Both the position numbers and the translations under genes were made by a program. The notes below the pieces were generated by a model that was not told the origin of the DNA, ran no database searches, and worked only from the letters and a program-made list of their open reading frames with translations. Shown one piece after another: positions 24,977 to 36,508 of a stretch of DNA of 64,000 nt. The stretch lies in the NCBI GenBank assembly GCA_022579005.1, contig MU401570.1, positions 37,537 through 101,536 of the forward strand. Direction: 5' to 3'. This stretch comes from Poronia punctata (lineage: Eukaryota > Ascomycota > Sordariomycetes > Xylariales > Xylariaceae). Within the stretch, counting starts at the first letter, position 1. Each line of letters opens with the position of its first letter.

Positions 24977-27250
24977 TCACTGTATCGTGTGGCTTCGGCC
25001 CAATCCTGGCCTAACATCTTCCCAGCCAGCCACATTGTTGCTGCTGCCAATCTGTGCGAAACCTTGTGCGATGTCGAGACATTTCGCGGCATCTTCGGGG
25101 AAAAGCGTGGCGTAATTATGGTCCAAAATCGTCCATTCGTTCTCCTCATTTGCGGCTTGCGGGCTGGGCTGGGCAGCGGGCAGTGGTGACTGTATGTAAG
25201 CCTTGCATGGGGACGACAAGCCTTCGAATGCCTTGCTCGGGGATTCGTACCCCATTTGCGTCAAGGGGCTAGGAGCCCCCAGAAACGGGGCCGATGTGAC
25301 CGACCTCCTAAGCGCGGAATTGTTGATGTCCCCCAACGCACTAGTTGACTGTGACCGGTCCGCTCGTGGTCTTCTCGCCGATCTTTTGATAGGAGAGCCG
25401 TCTGAAGGAAAATCAAGGTTCGGCGTCACATCCTCAAAAAAGCTATAGTAGCCACTCGAGGTCCAATCAAAATCATCACCATTGGCGTCGGTGTTGGGAT
25501 CACCGAAGAAAGAGGGACTCTCGGGCGCCATATTAGCAATGTTGCCCGATATATTCTTCGCCCGCTTTAAAGGCGAGTCGAATAGAGCGGCCACGTGATT
25601 CCGATGAGCTAGCAGATTAGTATTGGGCGAGACAGAGGCGACTGGTTTCGGCGGAGGCTTCATATTGCCCAGTGGAGTTATTGGTTGGCGAAACATCTTC
25701 ACTAGCGGAGTATGAGGTGGCAGCATCTGCTTCTGAGCGGGACCTCGCGAAGGAGACGAAGATACCGGCATAGCCCCAAGTGACCGGCTTTTAGTGGGAC
25801 TGTCGCTCGACGATAGCCGGATACGGCTGATTTCCTCCTCTGCTCGCCCTTTTCCTCCCTTTATTCGTGAGCGCCTCGTACCAGAACTGTACGGATTGCG
25901 CTTCTGACCAGCGGGGGAATCCAGGTTGGAAAGGTAACCACTGTCGTCCATGGGTGCTGACGCATCCATCGAAACATGTCTTCGCTTGTGAGTATGCCCT
26001 CGCGGCGCCCATTGTGATAGCCGATTGGAAGCAGGAGTCTTGCTTGCCTGATGCACGAAACGAGGCATAGGAGGCGATGAGTGCATTGTCGGAGGAAGCG
26101 GGGAAGCAATGTCAGTAGGGAGGCCAATATCTGGCCCCTGCGCTTTGACTTCCGGCTCCTCGGGCGATGTATTATCGGACAGTATAATAGTGGCGTCCGA
26201 TGAGGGCTCGGGTGCGGGAACAGCAGGTACCGGTGTCATTCCTTGCACAGGTTGGTGGACTCCAGGCTGATAAATAGGAAGCGGCGGCAATCCGTCGTGA
26301 GTTTGCGTGTTCTCGAACCGGTAGTCCACAGGTGGGCCGACTGACATGATATGTATGTTTTCTGTCCCGGCCGCAGCTTTCTTGTTCGGTTTCTCCTTCA
26401 TGAACGGATGTTCCATGCCAGGTTCAATCGTCCAATAGTTCCCCTTACCAGGGTCATCCTTTGGACGTTCCTGTTTGATGAACGCTTTGTTCAGACTGAG
26501 ATTGTGCCGGATACTGTTTTGCCACCCAGCGTCATTTGCGCCGTAAAACTTGAACGTATCGGATATCCACTTGTATATCTGGGCAAGGGTGAGTTTCCCC
26601 TGGGGTGCACGAAGAATTGCCATGCCGATGAGTTGGGCATAGCTATAGGGGGGTTTTGACCCGTCATCGTAGATTGGCGAAAAAGAACTCGGGTCGGGAA
26701 GTGTTTGCTCGTCTACCTTGGTCTTTTTGGATGGTCTCGAATCCGCAATAGGGGCGGCATCCAAAAGGGATCTCTTCCGCGAGGGATTTGGGATGAAATT
26801 TTCGGGGTTGATAGTATACGTTGATGCAGAATACAACGTAGGATGCACATTCTCCTTATCAACCTGTGGTATCCTCGGGTTTCCCGTCTTAAAGGTTGAC
26901 ATCAGGGGCTTCTTCGGCATCGAGTCGGTCGCTTGAGGGTTCGATGTCGGTGCACACATACTGACTGCGTTCAATTTAGCGTTGTATGATGATATCGCAC
27001 CGCCTGCGCTCGCTAAAGGCCTGGAAGGTTTAAGAGGTGAATGGTGCTTTCTTTGGATGTTCGGGGGATTGAATGCTAAATTTCCGTTCGAGTTTTGCAA
27101 AGCGTGACGCGGTGATTGCTGCCTTCCCATAGACGGCATCGGAGCACGACTGATCAAAGTTGAGGATTGTCCGTAATTTTCGTCCTGAAAATCGTCTTGA
27201 TATATCTGTAGGGGCTCGTTAGGGCCGGCAAAACGCGTTGATTTGGCCAT
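24977..27250 (-). CDS. Forkhead (winged-helix) transcription factor
   Basis: Uninterrupted frame of 757 residues from the ATG at 27250. The forkhead DNA-binding domain lies at about 199-288: [32 protein letters not shown], the recognition helix [16 protein letters not shown] (about 242-257) and [11 protein letters not shown]. No FHA domain precedes it, which separates it from the Fkh1/Fkh2 type and fits the Sep1/Hcm1-like group of cell-cycle forkhead factors. The long C-terminal part is disordered, rich in Ser and Pro with many SP/TP sites, as expected of a cyclin-dependent-kinase target. It is nuclear and probably activates cell-cycle or septation genes; the exact orthology is inferred. A tandem duplication lies immediately 5' of the start codon. 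Confidence 0.92.
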   Translation of the reverse strand: MAKSTRFAGPNEPLQIYQDDFQDENYGQSSTLISRAPMPSMGRQQSPRHALQNSNGNLAFNPPNIQRKHHSPLKPSRPLASAGGAISSYNAKLNAVSMCAPTSNPQATDSMPKKPLMSTFKTGNPRIPQVDKENVHPTLYSASTYTINPENFIPNPSRKRSLLDAAPIADSRPSKKTKVDEQTLPDPSSFSPIYDDGSKPPYSYAQLIGMAILRAPQGKLTLAQIYKWISDTFKFYGANDAGWQNSIRHNLSLNKAFIKQERPKDDPGKGNYWTIEPGMEHPFMKEKPNKKAAAGTENIHIMSVGPPVDYRFENTQTHDGLPPLPIYQPGVHQPVQGMTPVPAVPAPEPSSDATIILSDNTSPEEPEVKAQGPDIGLPTDIASPLPPTMHSSPPMPRFVHQASKTPASNRLSQWAPRGHTHKRRHVSMDASAPMDDSGYLSNLDSPAGQKRNPYSSGTRRSRIKGGKGRAEEEISRIRLSSSDSPTKSRSLGAMPVSSSPSRGPAQKQMLPPHTPLVKMFRQPITPLGNMKPPPKPVASVSPNTNLLAHRNHVAALFDSPLKRAKNISGNIANMAPESPSFFGDPNTDANGDDFDWTSSGYYSFFEDVTPNLDFPSDGSPIKRSARRPRADRSQSTSALGDINNSALRRSVTSAPFLGAPSPLTQMGYESPSKAFEGLSSPCKAYIQSPLPAAQPSPQAANEENEWTILDHNYATLFPEDAAKCLDIAQGFAQIGSSNNVAGWEDVRPGLGRSHTIQ

Positions 27251-30200
27251 TTCGGCCCTCTTGATTGAAATGGATTTTATAGCTGCAGCTGCGCTGACTG
27301 TTTTCCGGACCGTGTAATGCCGGAGCGCGGAGAAAAACGGGATCCCGGCCCTTTTGATTGAAATAGAGCTTATAATTGCAACTGCGATGACTGTGTCCGG
27401 ATGGTGTCAATGCCGATAGATGCAGAGAAAACCGAATATCGCCACATCAAGCACTTACTGCACTTTTAACCTTTCCGTGATCCTGCACAGTGGAGACAAG
27501 AGTGAGGCAAGGGCAAATCTCAGATATCGCTGCGAATAGAGCGCTGAGGAAGGATACCGTACTATTCCAGGGCGGAGGTGAGCAAGTACTCGAGCATTCG
27601 GGAGTGTCATGTAAAACAGTAAGGCAGAAATGCGCAGCCGTCAAGAAAGGCGTTTGTACAGCGGGTAACACAGAACGGAGTCAATGATGGCCAACGATAG
27701 GTGAACCAAGATAGAGAGGAGACGGGACAGGAAAAAGGGAGGGGAAACTAGATCGTCAAATCCGTCTGGGGATGAAGAGTGACACACAGATGCCCATGCA
27801 ATGCCAATGAGTAGGAGCGTCTCGGTTGGTAGGTGATATGTACTACTGCACGTGCAGTCTCTTCCGGACGGTTCTGACAGGAGGAAGTGGAAGAGGTCAT
27901 TAAGGTTGGGTGGATACTGGGCCATTGAGTTTCTGGCCAAATGAAAGCCGGAAAGGGCAGAGATGATGGGAAACTGGGAAGCAAGGTGCAAGGGCTGAGA
28001 GTGCAAAGTGCTGGCGTGGGAACATCCCCCGAGAACCCCCCCAGCTCGGCTTAGACCGCCAACTCAGCAGTGGGGCTAGTTACTGAGTGGGGCCAGAATG
28101 GGTCTATGATCCCGGCAGAAGAAGCCCAGCTCGTAAAGGATTGGTTGAGAATGCTCTGGGCTGACACAATGATGGTAAGCTTGATAAGTGCCCAGATAAT
28201 CTGGTCTTTAATGGGAAGCTAGAGGGCCCATTGACTTGGTGGAACCGATATACCCGGCTAAGACGGTTTGGATGGAGTACGAGGGTACCTCCTTGTAATG
28301 ATCCAGGTGGAATTCACGATGCGACCGTCGGACCCGATCAACATTTGTGTGATGAAAAGAATTGAACCAGGACTTACGACTTGACACTTTGCGGCTTTAA
28401 TTAGATGCAGCAAGGCGAGAGGTAGCCGTGTTGATTGAGAGCTTATCAGGCAGACACAGGGCCGGATTTGATAGCCACAATTAAGTTCGGCCTTTTTGCT
28501 GCGTCGAACTTTGTCCGATTGACTGAAGTATTAATAGCGCTTCAAGACTGAACCTTGCTTGGGACACAAGGCAGATGTCTGTTCGCTAAACGGTGATGAT
28601 GCAGATCGATCAACTGTCACTACTCGTACGTACACCTATTCGATTGATGATTTCCCGGGAATCTTATTTCCTTTTCCTTTCACTGTCCTCTTCCTTTCCC
28701 CTCTCGCAATCCCGTAGTACGGGTACTGGAGTCGTCTTTTACGTGGTGTAGCTACAGCTCGTAGTCGGACACAATGTGCGACCAAAGTAGCTATAGTTTT
28801 TGCAACGAGTGAAAGTTGTTTGGTCTTCATCAATGGTATCCTAGCGATTGGATATCGTAGCTAGATTGTGGGTGAAGCGGCGCGTAGGCTGCCCCCAAGA
28901 TTGGTTGCAGAAGCCGAAAAGAGGGGGTGTCGTGAATTAAGACGCGTCACGCTGGAAAAATTGACGCGAGCCTTTGTTGTTTTTTATAGGTGCGCGTTTG
29001 ACCTATCATATCGCTAGGTGTATCTTGATTGCCGGTTTAGTTTAGATGGTCGGCATCAAGTACCATTGTGCTTTCTTGGCATTTTTCTGCATGCACTTTG
29101 GCTTTTGTCCAACAGGAGACCATATACTACCACATTAACCCATTTAGTACATAGTGTGTACAGTGTGCAGAATCTGTAATTTGTGTCGGTACGGACTATA
29201 TCAAATCCATTCAAGACCAACACCAGAATACAATCGTCATTAAGGATTCAGGGGGCCTCGAGGGAAGACAAAAGATAGAGACTTGTCTTATAAACCAGCC
29301 TGAATTGCATTTCTACCAAATATTTTACTATCCTACTAGGCAGTCAGCAGATACCTAATATGAAGTCTTATATATAGAAGACGGTCGTTTTCCCTCTAGA
29401 ACAAGTTACTATTCCGTCATATAAGTGCCAATAATGCCTTTCTGTTCTAGTCTAACCGCCATGTTAGACAGTAATCCTTTGCTATCCCAGTCGTCCTTGT
29501 TTTAAGTGTCCATGTATCTGCTCCCTTGCCTCTCCCTCCGAGCCAGTAGTAATGCATCTTGGAAATCCTTCGCCACAATGTCGACACACCTGACACAGAG
29601 ACTCATTCACATACACTCACATAGGTACACATAGGACAAGCTGACATTGGTACTGACAGTGGTAACAGTTGTTCCAAATGGGACACAAATAACCCTGAAT
29701 ATTCTCCATGCTAAAGGTAAGGTCTTCCACCAGCTTCTCAACAACGGCAACTAACGGCTATTAATAGGATATATATCTTGGACGGCCCAAAGGGCACCTA
29801 TACTCCAGACCTACGCGCCTCGTCTATTTATATTAGCAAGGTCATTGCCCTACTATGTACCTAACCAACCATGCTTCATTCACCTTCTAGTCTCCTTGTG
29901 TCGAGGGCAGAATCCTAAATTGGCCTCACAAAGTGTGTACCGTGTGCAATGTCATCATGATCCGGCCTACGTGGCCACACCGACACCAAGAGTTAGGGGG
30001 GGTGTTGGCCTCTGAAGACGAGGCCCGGCCGAACAGCCAGCAAATCACCGGTCTAAAGCAGTGGCCGCGATCATCGCGGCCATGTCCATGACCGCTACGA
30101 AAGTGCAAGACTGTCTTTGACACTGATGATAAAGAGACCATAACGGTCTTAGCGAGTTGCTGCTCCAAGACCTGGTGTCTCCACGCATAGGACAGATAGA

Positions 30201-30879
30201 TAGGCAGGTCGAAAAAATCGAGGGAGGGGGGAAAGGGGGGAAGAAATCCTACTGGTACATACATAACGTCCCTCTCCTCTCAAGTCTCGGTGAGGATGGA
30301 TCATGGGGGCGCAGAATGCTAGTGAGTTGACCATTCATCGGACCCAGACATGAGTCAAAAGGGAGCGGGTGAGTTCTTTTCCTATCCGTCCCCGTCTAAC
30401 ATACATACCAACCCTGCAGGTTCTAGATAGTGTGGCTGCAGTCTGCAGTTACTAACATACAATAGTTGACCGGACTTACTTCATGGTCGTCTCATACCTA
30501 ACCTAACCTACCCAACACCAACACCCCCACTCAGGCTAAAATATGTGCGGAACGAAGCTAGTAGATAGGCAAAGCAGCAATAGACAAGCTGGGGGCAAGA
30601 CAGGTTGCGAAAACAAAACTGCGGGGAGGGACTCGTTGACAATGCCCCCAAAACTATATATCATCGAGCCTAGTCGGATACCTATTCGCAGTCAGAAAAT
30701 AGATAAGCGTCCAAATATCTCTGTCCATAGGTGAAGGGGTTGATATGGGGGGACTGTAGGTAAAAATGTCAAATGTTTGTTGTGGTAGTTTGTCGCACGG
30801 ACCCACGGCCTCATGTTCTCCACTGATCCGGTTCATAGACGCCAATCCCGGGAGCACATTCCAACAAATGAATTCGCTC
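27251..30879. other. Gene-poor interval upstream of the forkhead gene
   Basis: About 3.6 kb without a supported gene. It includes the 5' region of the forkhead gene and, near 27450-28010, overlapping open frames on both strands that show no domain or splice continuity. The tRNA-Lys gene closes the interval. Confidence 0.5.
27256..27433. repeat. Diverged tandem duplication of about 90 bp
   Basis: Two copies, about 27256-27345 and 27346-27433, align along their length: each opens with GGCCCT(C/T)TTGATTGAAAT, then a TTATA/GC..CTG.GATGACTGT-like centre, and ends in a GCAGAGAAAA-like stretch. The first copy begins six bases from the forkhead start codon, so at least part is likely 5' leader or core promoter. 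Confidence 0.75.
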
Positions 30880-30952
30880 GCCCGGTTAGCTCAATCGGTA
30901 GAGCGTGAGACTCTTAATCTCAAGGTTGCGGGTTCGACCCCCGCATCGGGCT
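30880..30952 (+). tRNA. tRNA-Lys (anticodon CTT)
   Basis: A complete 73-base cloverleaf without intron. The acceptor stem GCCCGGT pairs with ATCGGGC; D-arm AGCTC...GAGC; anticodon stem TGAGA/TCTCA with loop CTCTTAA, anticodon CTT at 30913-30915; T-arm GCGGG-TTCGACC-CCCGC. The discriminator is T at 30952. The internal A box (TTAGCTCAATCGG) and B box (GGTTCGACC) are intact. Confidence 0.97.
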
Positions 30953-30965
30953 CAATTCCCGATGC

Positions 30966-30984
30966 TTCCAAGTTACACTTGGAA
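30966..30984 (+). other. Hairpin downstream of tRNA-Lys
   Basis: A perfect 8-bp inverted repeat, TTCCAAGT and ACTTGGAA, with a three-base loop, lies between the tRNA and its first T run, so it would be part of the 3' trailer of the primary transcript. Confidence 0.7.
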
Positions 30985-30996
30985 CATCAACCTCTC

Positions 30997-31003
30997 TTTT
31001 TTT
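30997..31003 (+). terminator. Pol III T-run for tRNA-Lys
   Basis: Seven T, the first run of four or more after the tRNA, about 44 bases beyond its 3' end. Confidence 0.65.
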
Positions 31004-32449
31004 CCGTTTTTTTATTGTTTATTGTTTATTTTATTTTTGAAATAGTCCAAGGCCTTGGTGTAGATATATTGACATTGTTATTCTATCCAGTGAGGTTCAC
31101 AGTGATATCGTTATATTCTCTGTTCTATTAACCCCTTATCCCATTTGTATTAAAGTGCGTCACGTTAGTTAGACTTCCCCCCTTTTCCTTCTTGCTTGCC
31201 CATATTTAAGGCTAGATCCGAGTACCTATCATGATCTGCAAAAAGGAGTTGAACTGTACTCGTAAGTAGACCAAGTAGAGATGCTCTTAATACGCTTGAA
31301 AGTATCTGATAGAAAAACACTTATTTTTTCCCCAGGCGTCCAAAAAACTAACTGGGCCATTCTCCCTTGAAAGACTCGCTCCGAATATCCTCGTCTCGAC
31401 ACCTTAGCCATTAGCCTCTGCAGAGTAAGGCCACGAGACATCTTGCCCCTTTTGAATAAGGTAGCCAAAGATCACAGCCGGGGTAGATGACTGGACAGAG
31501 TGCTGTAAGTGCAGGTTTGGTTTGTTTTATTGCCAGGATATACTGCTACAGTGGGCGTCGGAGTAAGGCAGTTTGTCATGTTGGAAATTCTTGCCGGATA
31601 GATACATTTGTCATACCGGACAAGAAGAAACATGACTATGACCCTTCTTGCTGACGTCGGACTTGCGACCGCCACGTTATTCCTTTTTGCCTTGCTGTGG
31701 TTGTAGTTGTAGTTAGATCGATGTATACCTACTTATCGGTGTTTGTTTGTACGTCGACTACATTAAACATACAACTTGATGATATGGAAGCGTGGCGAAG
31801 TTCGTCTTCTTTTATCATGCACAGGACTTTGGAACGTAGGTAGGTAGTGAGTGTGTCGAGCGTCAAACAACAAGGATTGTATGAGGTGGTCTGAGGCCCT
31901 TTCATAGGGTAGAGGTGAGATACGTGGGTTCCTGATCTGATATTGCACATTGAACTAGGACGAGGAAGCTTGACCTAACCCAGGGGAGTGGTTGGTACAG
32001 AGTCGAAGCCTGCCTATCCACCTAGCCGCTGGAGAGGGGGGGGGAAACAACAGAGAAGCCGCCCAGAAACTAGGCAAACAGAATATGCCGACGGGTGTAG
32101 CCGGTTATGGTACACGTAAGGGATAAGGAGCGAGGAATCACAGCCGCCCTGAAATGAAACACCCGGGGGGGGAAACGAGTCACAAGTAAGGGATAATACA
32201 TCGTTACCTAGTTGGACGAAGACGCCCTGTTCCGCCCCCTGGTCTTTCTATGGATGGATAGATCCATAGTGTTCCTTTGTATAACACATGACAACCAATA
32301 CCTGCCAAGTTTTGCCGTTCATTATGAGGGTCCGGGGGGGTAACAGGCAGTTGTGTTGGTAAGAAGGAGAGAGACGAGTCCTACCTAATTGGTTCAGGGG
32401 CCCCTGTACCTACATCGCGGCTGTGTGACGAGCGAGAAAATGTCCGGTT

Positions 32450-34287
32450 CTACCACCAATGACTAGGTTGAGGGAGAACGACGACCTTGGGCTTATCACC
32501 TATATCGCGGGGCTTATGAACCTCGACTGTGATTGTATTCTCCCGCTCTATTCTGCCAAAGAGCGGTTCCCGCTGAGGGAATCTTCGAAGAGGCTCTCCC
32601 GTTTTGAGGGCGAACACGCTCAGGTTCGATGATGGAGAAGAAGAAGAAGACCGCAGGTTGAAAAACTGTTCACCAATCTCTCTGGCCGAGGCCTCGTTAA
32701 GTTGTGGCTGTATGAGTTCCCTGTCACTGTATTCGGTCTTTATGCCGACCTCGAGATGGAGAGTCAATCTTCGGAGGTTTTTGAAACCTGTTGCTAGTGT
32801 TTCGATGATGTCGATTGGCTGTGATGAACATTTTCCGTTAGTTTGATCTTTTCTGGTCCAGGTTTGTGGGTACACCTTTTTTGCTTTCTTTCTTTCTTTC
32901 TTACCCATTCACCGTGCCGGTGGAGATCAAGCTCCAGGGTCTCAATATCGGCGCAGAGCCTGTCAAGTTCTCGCAGCTGCTCGACGCCAAAAGTCGGTCT
33001 TGTATCTTCAGCCCTAAAGGGCTCGAATGCGTGCAGGCACAAATGCTTCAGTCCCGGGTGGTTTCCGATAAGGCCAGGTGAAAGTCCGTAACCCCTGACG
33101 GTGAGGCTTTCCAAGGTGCTGAAAGACATGAGATACTCTTCCCATACCGCTTTATTGATTCCACAGTACTCGTCGGTGTGCTGCTGAACGACGAGGTCTC
33201 GGGGTCGAGCGTAACCCGTGGCGAGCTTTAAAAATTCAGACGAGGATCTCGGTCCCAGGCTGAGTGATTCCAACTTGGACCATTGGAACCTCTGCTGCCA
33301 ATGGTGCCACTCGTCTTCTCGAGGCTGGTACCCGCTAAGCTCCAGCTTCCCTAATGGTGGGAATTTCTCGTTACCGGAAAACCGAAAGCTTCGTATTACT
33401 GCGCGACGATGGATCTGAGGCATGCACCCGCCATACCCACCTATCAGTTTAAAAGAAAAGAAGTTTAGATTGGGACAGGCGAAGAAGAACTGCTGGAGAC
33501 TCCGCATTAAGTCTTTCGGCGGACCCTGTGACCGTCTTGGGGTGTACCAGGGATTCACCGAGACTTCAAGGGCTACCACATTCGGCATATCGGCCGAAAC
33601 CTCTCGTTGCCCATCCACATCCACAGCCCCCCCGTACAAGTGCCACGATATCTTCTTCTTGTTGGTGACAAGGCGCTCCAGGTCCTTCTGTGGCATCCCG
33701 TGGATATTAATCCTGGTCGGGGGTTGCATAAGGTACCTAGTTAGCAATATGCACTTCTACCATAAAATAGGAGAGAAATTGCTGTCATACTTGACCCGTT
33801 GTAAGTTGGGAAGGCTATCGACGAGCTTCAACAGCCGTTTCTGCATAATCTCCCGATAGGGGTCATCGAATAACCCAACTTCCAACTCACGCACCGCTCT
33901 TCTTAGTCGGTCGTTTTTCTGATCCAGGAGTCTATTGCACAATGAGGTCACGCGCTTCATACCATCCTCTTCCACTCCTTGGCGGAGACGACCTAATCTC
34001 CTTCTACCTATTGTCAAGGGAACACTTCTGTGGAGATAGGGCATGGCCATCGTGTTCCAGGCACGCGATGTCAAGCACGCATTGTAGAAGTCCTCCCTGT
34101 CTAGCTGTGAAGCTCATACGGTACGTCAGACGGAACGAACGAATATTGTGTGGCTGGATGGGGGATCCGAAAATAGGTAATTAGGTACTTTACTTACCAG
34201 GGCAAAAATGAGGGCCCATACGTCGAAATTAAGGGAAACCGTCATAGGGTTACTCAACTGGGGAAAGTCGGATTCTGTAGAAGCCAT
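32450..34287 (-). CDS. F-box-like, leucine-rich-type fungal protein of unknown function
   Basis: Four exons, 34287-34198, 34104-33791, 33736-32905 and 32818-32450, give about 534 residues. The first exon joins to make NFDVWALIFAL and LDREDFYNACLTSRAW, then YLHRSVPL, the usual F-box-like opening of this large fungal family, in which a short N-terminal helix pair would contact an SCF-type Skp1. The rest has irregular leucine-rich segments, for example LPNLQRVKYL, LGKLELSGY, LESLSLGPR, LESLTVRGYGL and LRRLTLHLEV, consistent with a solenoid substrate-binding region. The C-terminus is polar and has a serine run. Substrate is unknown. The third acceptor follows a 54-nt intron with an unusual GTATGA donor; the join restores RVKYLMQPP. 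Confidence 0.78.
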
Positions 34288-35180
34288 CGGGTTGATTTTC
34301 ATATATTTTCCGATCAGAAATGTTCTTGTTGGTGAATGATTTTCGTCGGTTGTCGTTGGCAGTCAGTTTGGACGTTGGGGCCGTGATGGATTCCGCTTCA
34401 GCCCCTGAGAGGGGGGGGAGGCGAAGAGGGGATAGTCTCGGCTTTTATATGCAATGTGCCCCCCGTCGGTTACGGGCTGCTTACGCCGTATTTGAACGTC
34501 ACGTTCGGTGACTCCTTCGGTCCCCTGTATATATGGGGCACAGCAGGCAGAAGTGAAAATGTCCCGAAGGCATCATTTCACTCGTATACCTATACTAACT
34601 TGGACCGATTGAGGTTGGATTGATTTATACTTGAATTATTATTCGACTCGGGATGGTGCGCATGCCATTTACGCCTTGATTGATATACAATTCGTTAGAA
34701 CAAAACGTGTTTTCTCAGGGTCTCATGTTATGCTGTTCCAGGTGCTTCATATGCAGGACCTTACCTTAGGTACACTTCGCACTTTTCGTTTTGTAGACGT
34801 CAAGCTTAATGTCATTTGCGTAGTAAAGGTTTGATGCCTTGTGTTATACCTTTGACATTGTCTCAACCTTTGGGCTGTGGCCTCAGATATTCGGCCACAG
34901 CTCACCGGTTCCCCTTGTGCTCCTACCCGATGAGGCCGGGATTGGAGGGCCGTAGGTAACGATTGCATCGGACACATCAGGAAAGGCTATCCCTGGTCGG
35001 CTCGTCCGAGGTACACTCCGAAGATGAATGACCGGAATATGCCACTCATCCCTCTTGTTAAGCCCAAAGATTAATCCGACCTGACCCACTACTTAGGCAG
35101 TGTCAGAGTTCAGTGGGGACTTTTGCTTCGCCTACGTTACCTACTACATAAGATAAATTGCGAAGCGATATTTTCCAATC
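34288..35180. other. Intergenic, F-box-like gene to tRNA-Cys
   Basis: Upstream region of the minus-strand F-box-like gene and 5' flank of tRNA-Cys. No further gene supported. Confidence 0.5.
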
Positions 35181-35311
35181 GGTCCAGTAGCTCAGGTACG
35201 TTGGTCTTACGATAAAAGCCCAAGTCTGTCATAAAACTAACGCATACAAAATAGTGGTAGAGCGTGGGATTGCAGACCCCAAGGTCACGCGTTCAAATCG
35301 CGTTTGGGCCT
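35181..35311 (+). tRNA. tRNA-Cys (anticodon GCA) with a D-loop insertion
   Basis: When 35196-35254 is left out, the remaining 72 bases form a complete tRNA-Cys: acceptor GGTCCAG with TTGGGCC, D stem GCTC/GAGC, anticodon stem TGGGA/CCCCA with loop TTGCAGA and anticodon GCA at 35272-35274, T stem ACGCG/CGCGT with loop TTCAAAT, discriminator T. The insert lies in the D-loop between AG and TGGTA, not at the 37/38 position used by nuclear tRNA introns. The B box (GTTCAAATC) is intact, but the insert splits the A box. A 12-base T run follows, so the Pol III end looks functional. A dead tRNA copy is possible, but no stem is damaged. Confidence 0.85.
35196..35254 (+). other. 59-bp intron-like insert in the tRNA-Cys D-loop
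   Basis: The insert starts GTACGT, carries ACTAAC with its branch-type A at about 35240, and ends ATAG 13-14 bases later. Donor, branch site, spacing and total length match the protein-gene introns in this window; ATG16 and the UstYa gene use the same GTACGT donor. Tail or head could shift by one base because a G is shared at the left edge. Confidence 0.75.
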
Positions 35312-35927
35312 CGAATTCTTTTTTTTTTTTCGTTTCCGTTTTTTTGAGGGGGAGTTTGGTGTCAGGTAAAATGGTGGATTTTTCTTTCTTTTTGGAGTGA
35401 GTGAGTGATATTGCGCTTATATGACAAGTGATAGGTACCTAGGTAGGTCAAACCCATGGATGATGCTCTTTTTTAGTAAAGTACCTAGGTAGGTAGCTAG
35501 TTCGTGAGACATTATATGCTTTATCATAGAATTCGATTCGACCGATAGAGGGGAGATGTCGCTGCGCTAGAAGACGAAAAGATGTCGTGATACCTGTTAG
35601 GTTATGTGTGTACTTTATAGAGTCAAACTGCCGGATAGGTCAAGGAAGGTACTTAGAATCTCTTCTCTTTTTGTGTATAAATATATCACGCTAAGACATG
35701 CATAGTCTCACGTCTGCGCTTCTCACTTTGGATCTAAGATCCCATACGGATGATAAGCACTTTAGGTATAAATTGAATACCTAGGTGCAAGCTTGATAAT
35801 AGAGTGTGAGTAAAGTAAAATGAAGTCTGAATAAAGGACTCTGATCAGAAAAAAAGTATTTTCCCCTAGTCTACCGGTCAGTCAATCCACTTAATGCGGG
35901 ATAGAAAGCAGTTGTTCCAACCAACAA
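35312..35927. other. Intergenic, tRNA-Cys to tRNA-Arg
   Basis: Contains the tRNA-Cys terminator and several TAGGTA/CCTAGGTA runs near 35435-35500. No gene supported. Confidence 0.5.
35319..35330 (+). terminator. Pol III T-run for tRNA-Cys
   Basis: Twelve T in a row start eight bases after the tRNA-Cys 3' end, a strong Pol III terminator. Confidence 0.85.
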
Positions 35928-36037
35928 GGTTTCGTGGCCCAATGGCAAGGCGTCTGACTACGAAGAGCGATTCAACAGCAGTGGGATCAGTCTTGGTTGT
36001 AATCAGGAGATTCTGGGTTCGACCCCCAGCGAGATCA
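35928..36037 (+). tRNA. tRNA-Arg (anticodon ACG) with a canonical intron
   Basis: Acceptor GGTTTCG pairs with CGAGATC, discriminator A at 36037. D-arm GCC...GGC; anticodon stem TCTGA/TCAGG with loop CTACGAA; T-arm CTGGG-TTCGACC-CCCAG. The anticodon ACG is at 35960-35962. An intron of about 38 bases (35964-36001, ambiguous by one A) sits one base 3' of the anticodon, the standard position for removal by the tRNA splicing endonuclease. The first clear T run is at 36068-36072. Confidence 0.93.
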
Positions 36038-36508
36038 TCATATAAAAATTTCTTCAAAGACTTTAAATTTTTGACGATTCTTTTTGACCCCTCCAAGCTT
36101 AGTTTATGGACACAGTGTGTATGTCTTGTGCTCTAGACTTGTAGTGGGATATCTACTCGTAAAAACGGCAGGATCAAACAAAGTTGAATGGTCAAGTAAT
36201 GTTGACTTGTTTACATTTTTTTAAGAAACGTTCTTGCTCCTTGCTACTTGACCTAATAACCAAACTTAGCCTGCTATCCTACACGTACTCGTATGAGTAG
36301 ACACACGCAGGAATGATATTATAGCGCCACATACCAGGAAATCGTCCCAAAACGACATCCTCTCAGCTACCCCTCCATTGATGTAACCTCTCCACTTTCG
36401 AGCTTTCGTGAGCTGAGCGCGTACATACTGTAGACAACCCACCCCTCTAATCCGTTATGTAAAGAAACCCAAAAGCTGCCACGTGAACAAAAAAACAGTA
36501 AACCCACG
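36038..36508. other. Intergenic, tRNA-Arg to ATG16
   Basis: Contains the tRNA-Arg trailer and T run and the upstream region of ATG16. Nothing else is supported. Confidence 0.5.

Larger units (their letters stand above)
30953..32449. other. Intergenic, tRNA-Lys to F-box-like gene
   Basis: Beyond the tRNA trailer no gene is supported. Open frames of 60-79 codons at about 31229-31950 on the minus strand show no recognisable features. Confidence 0.5.
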
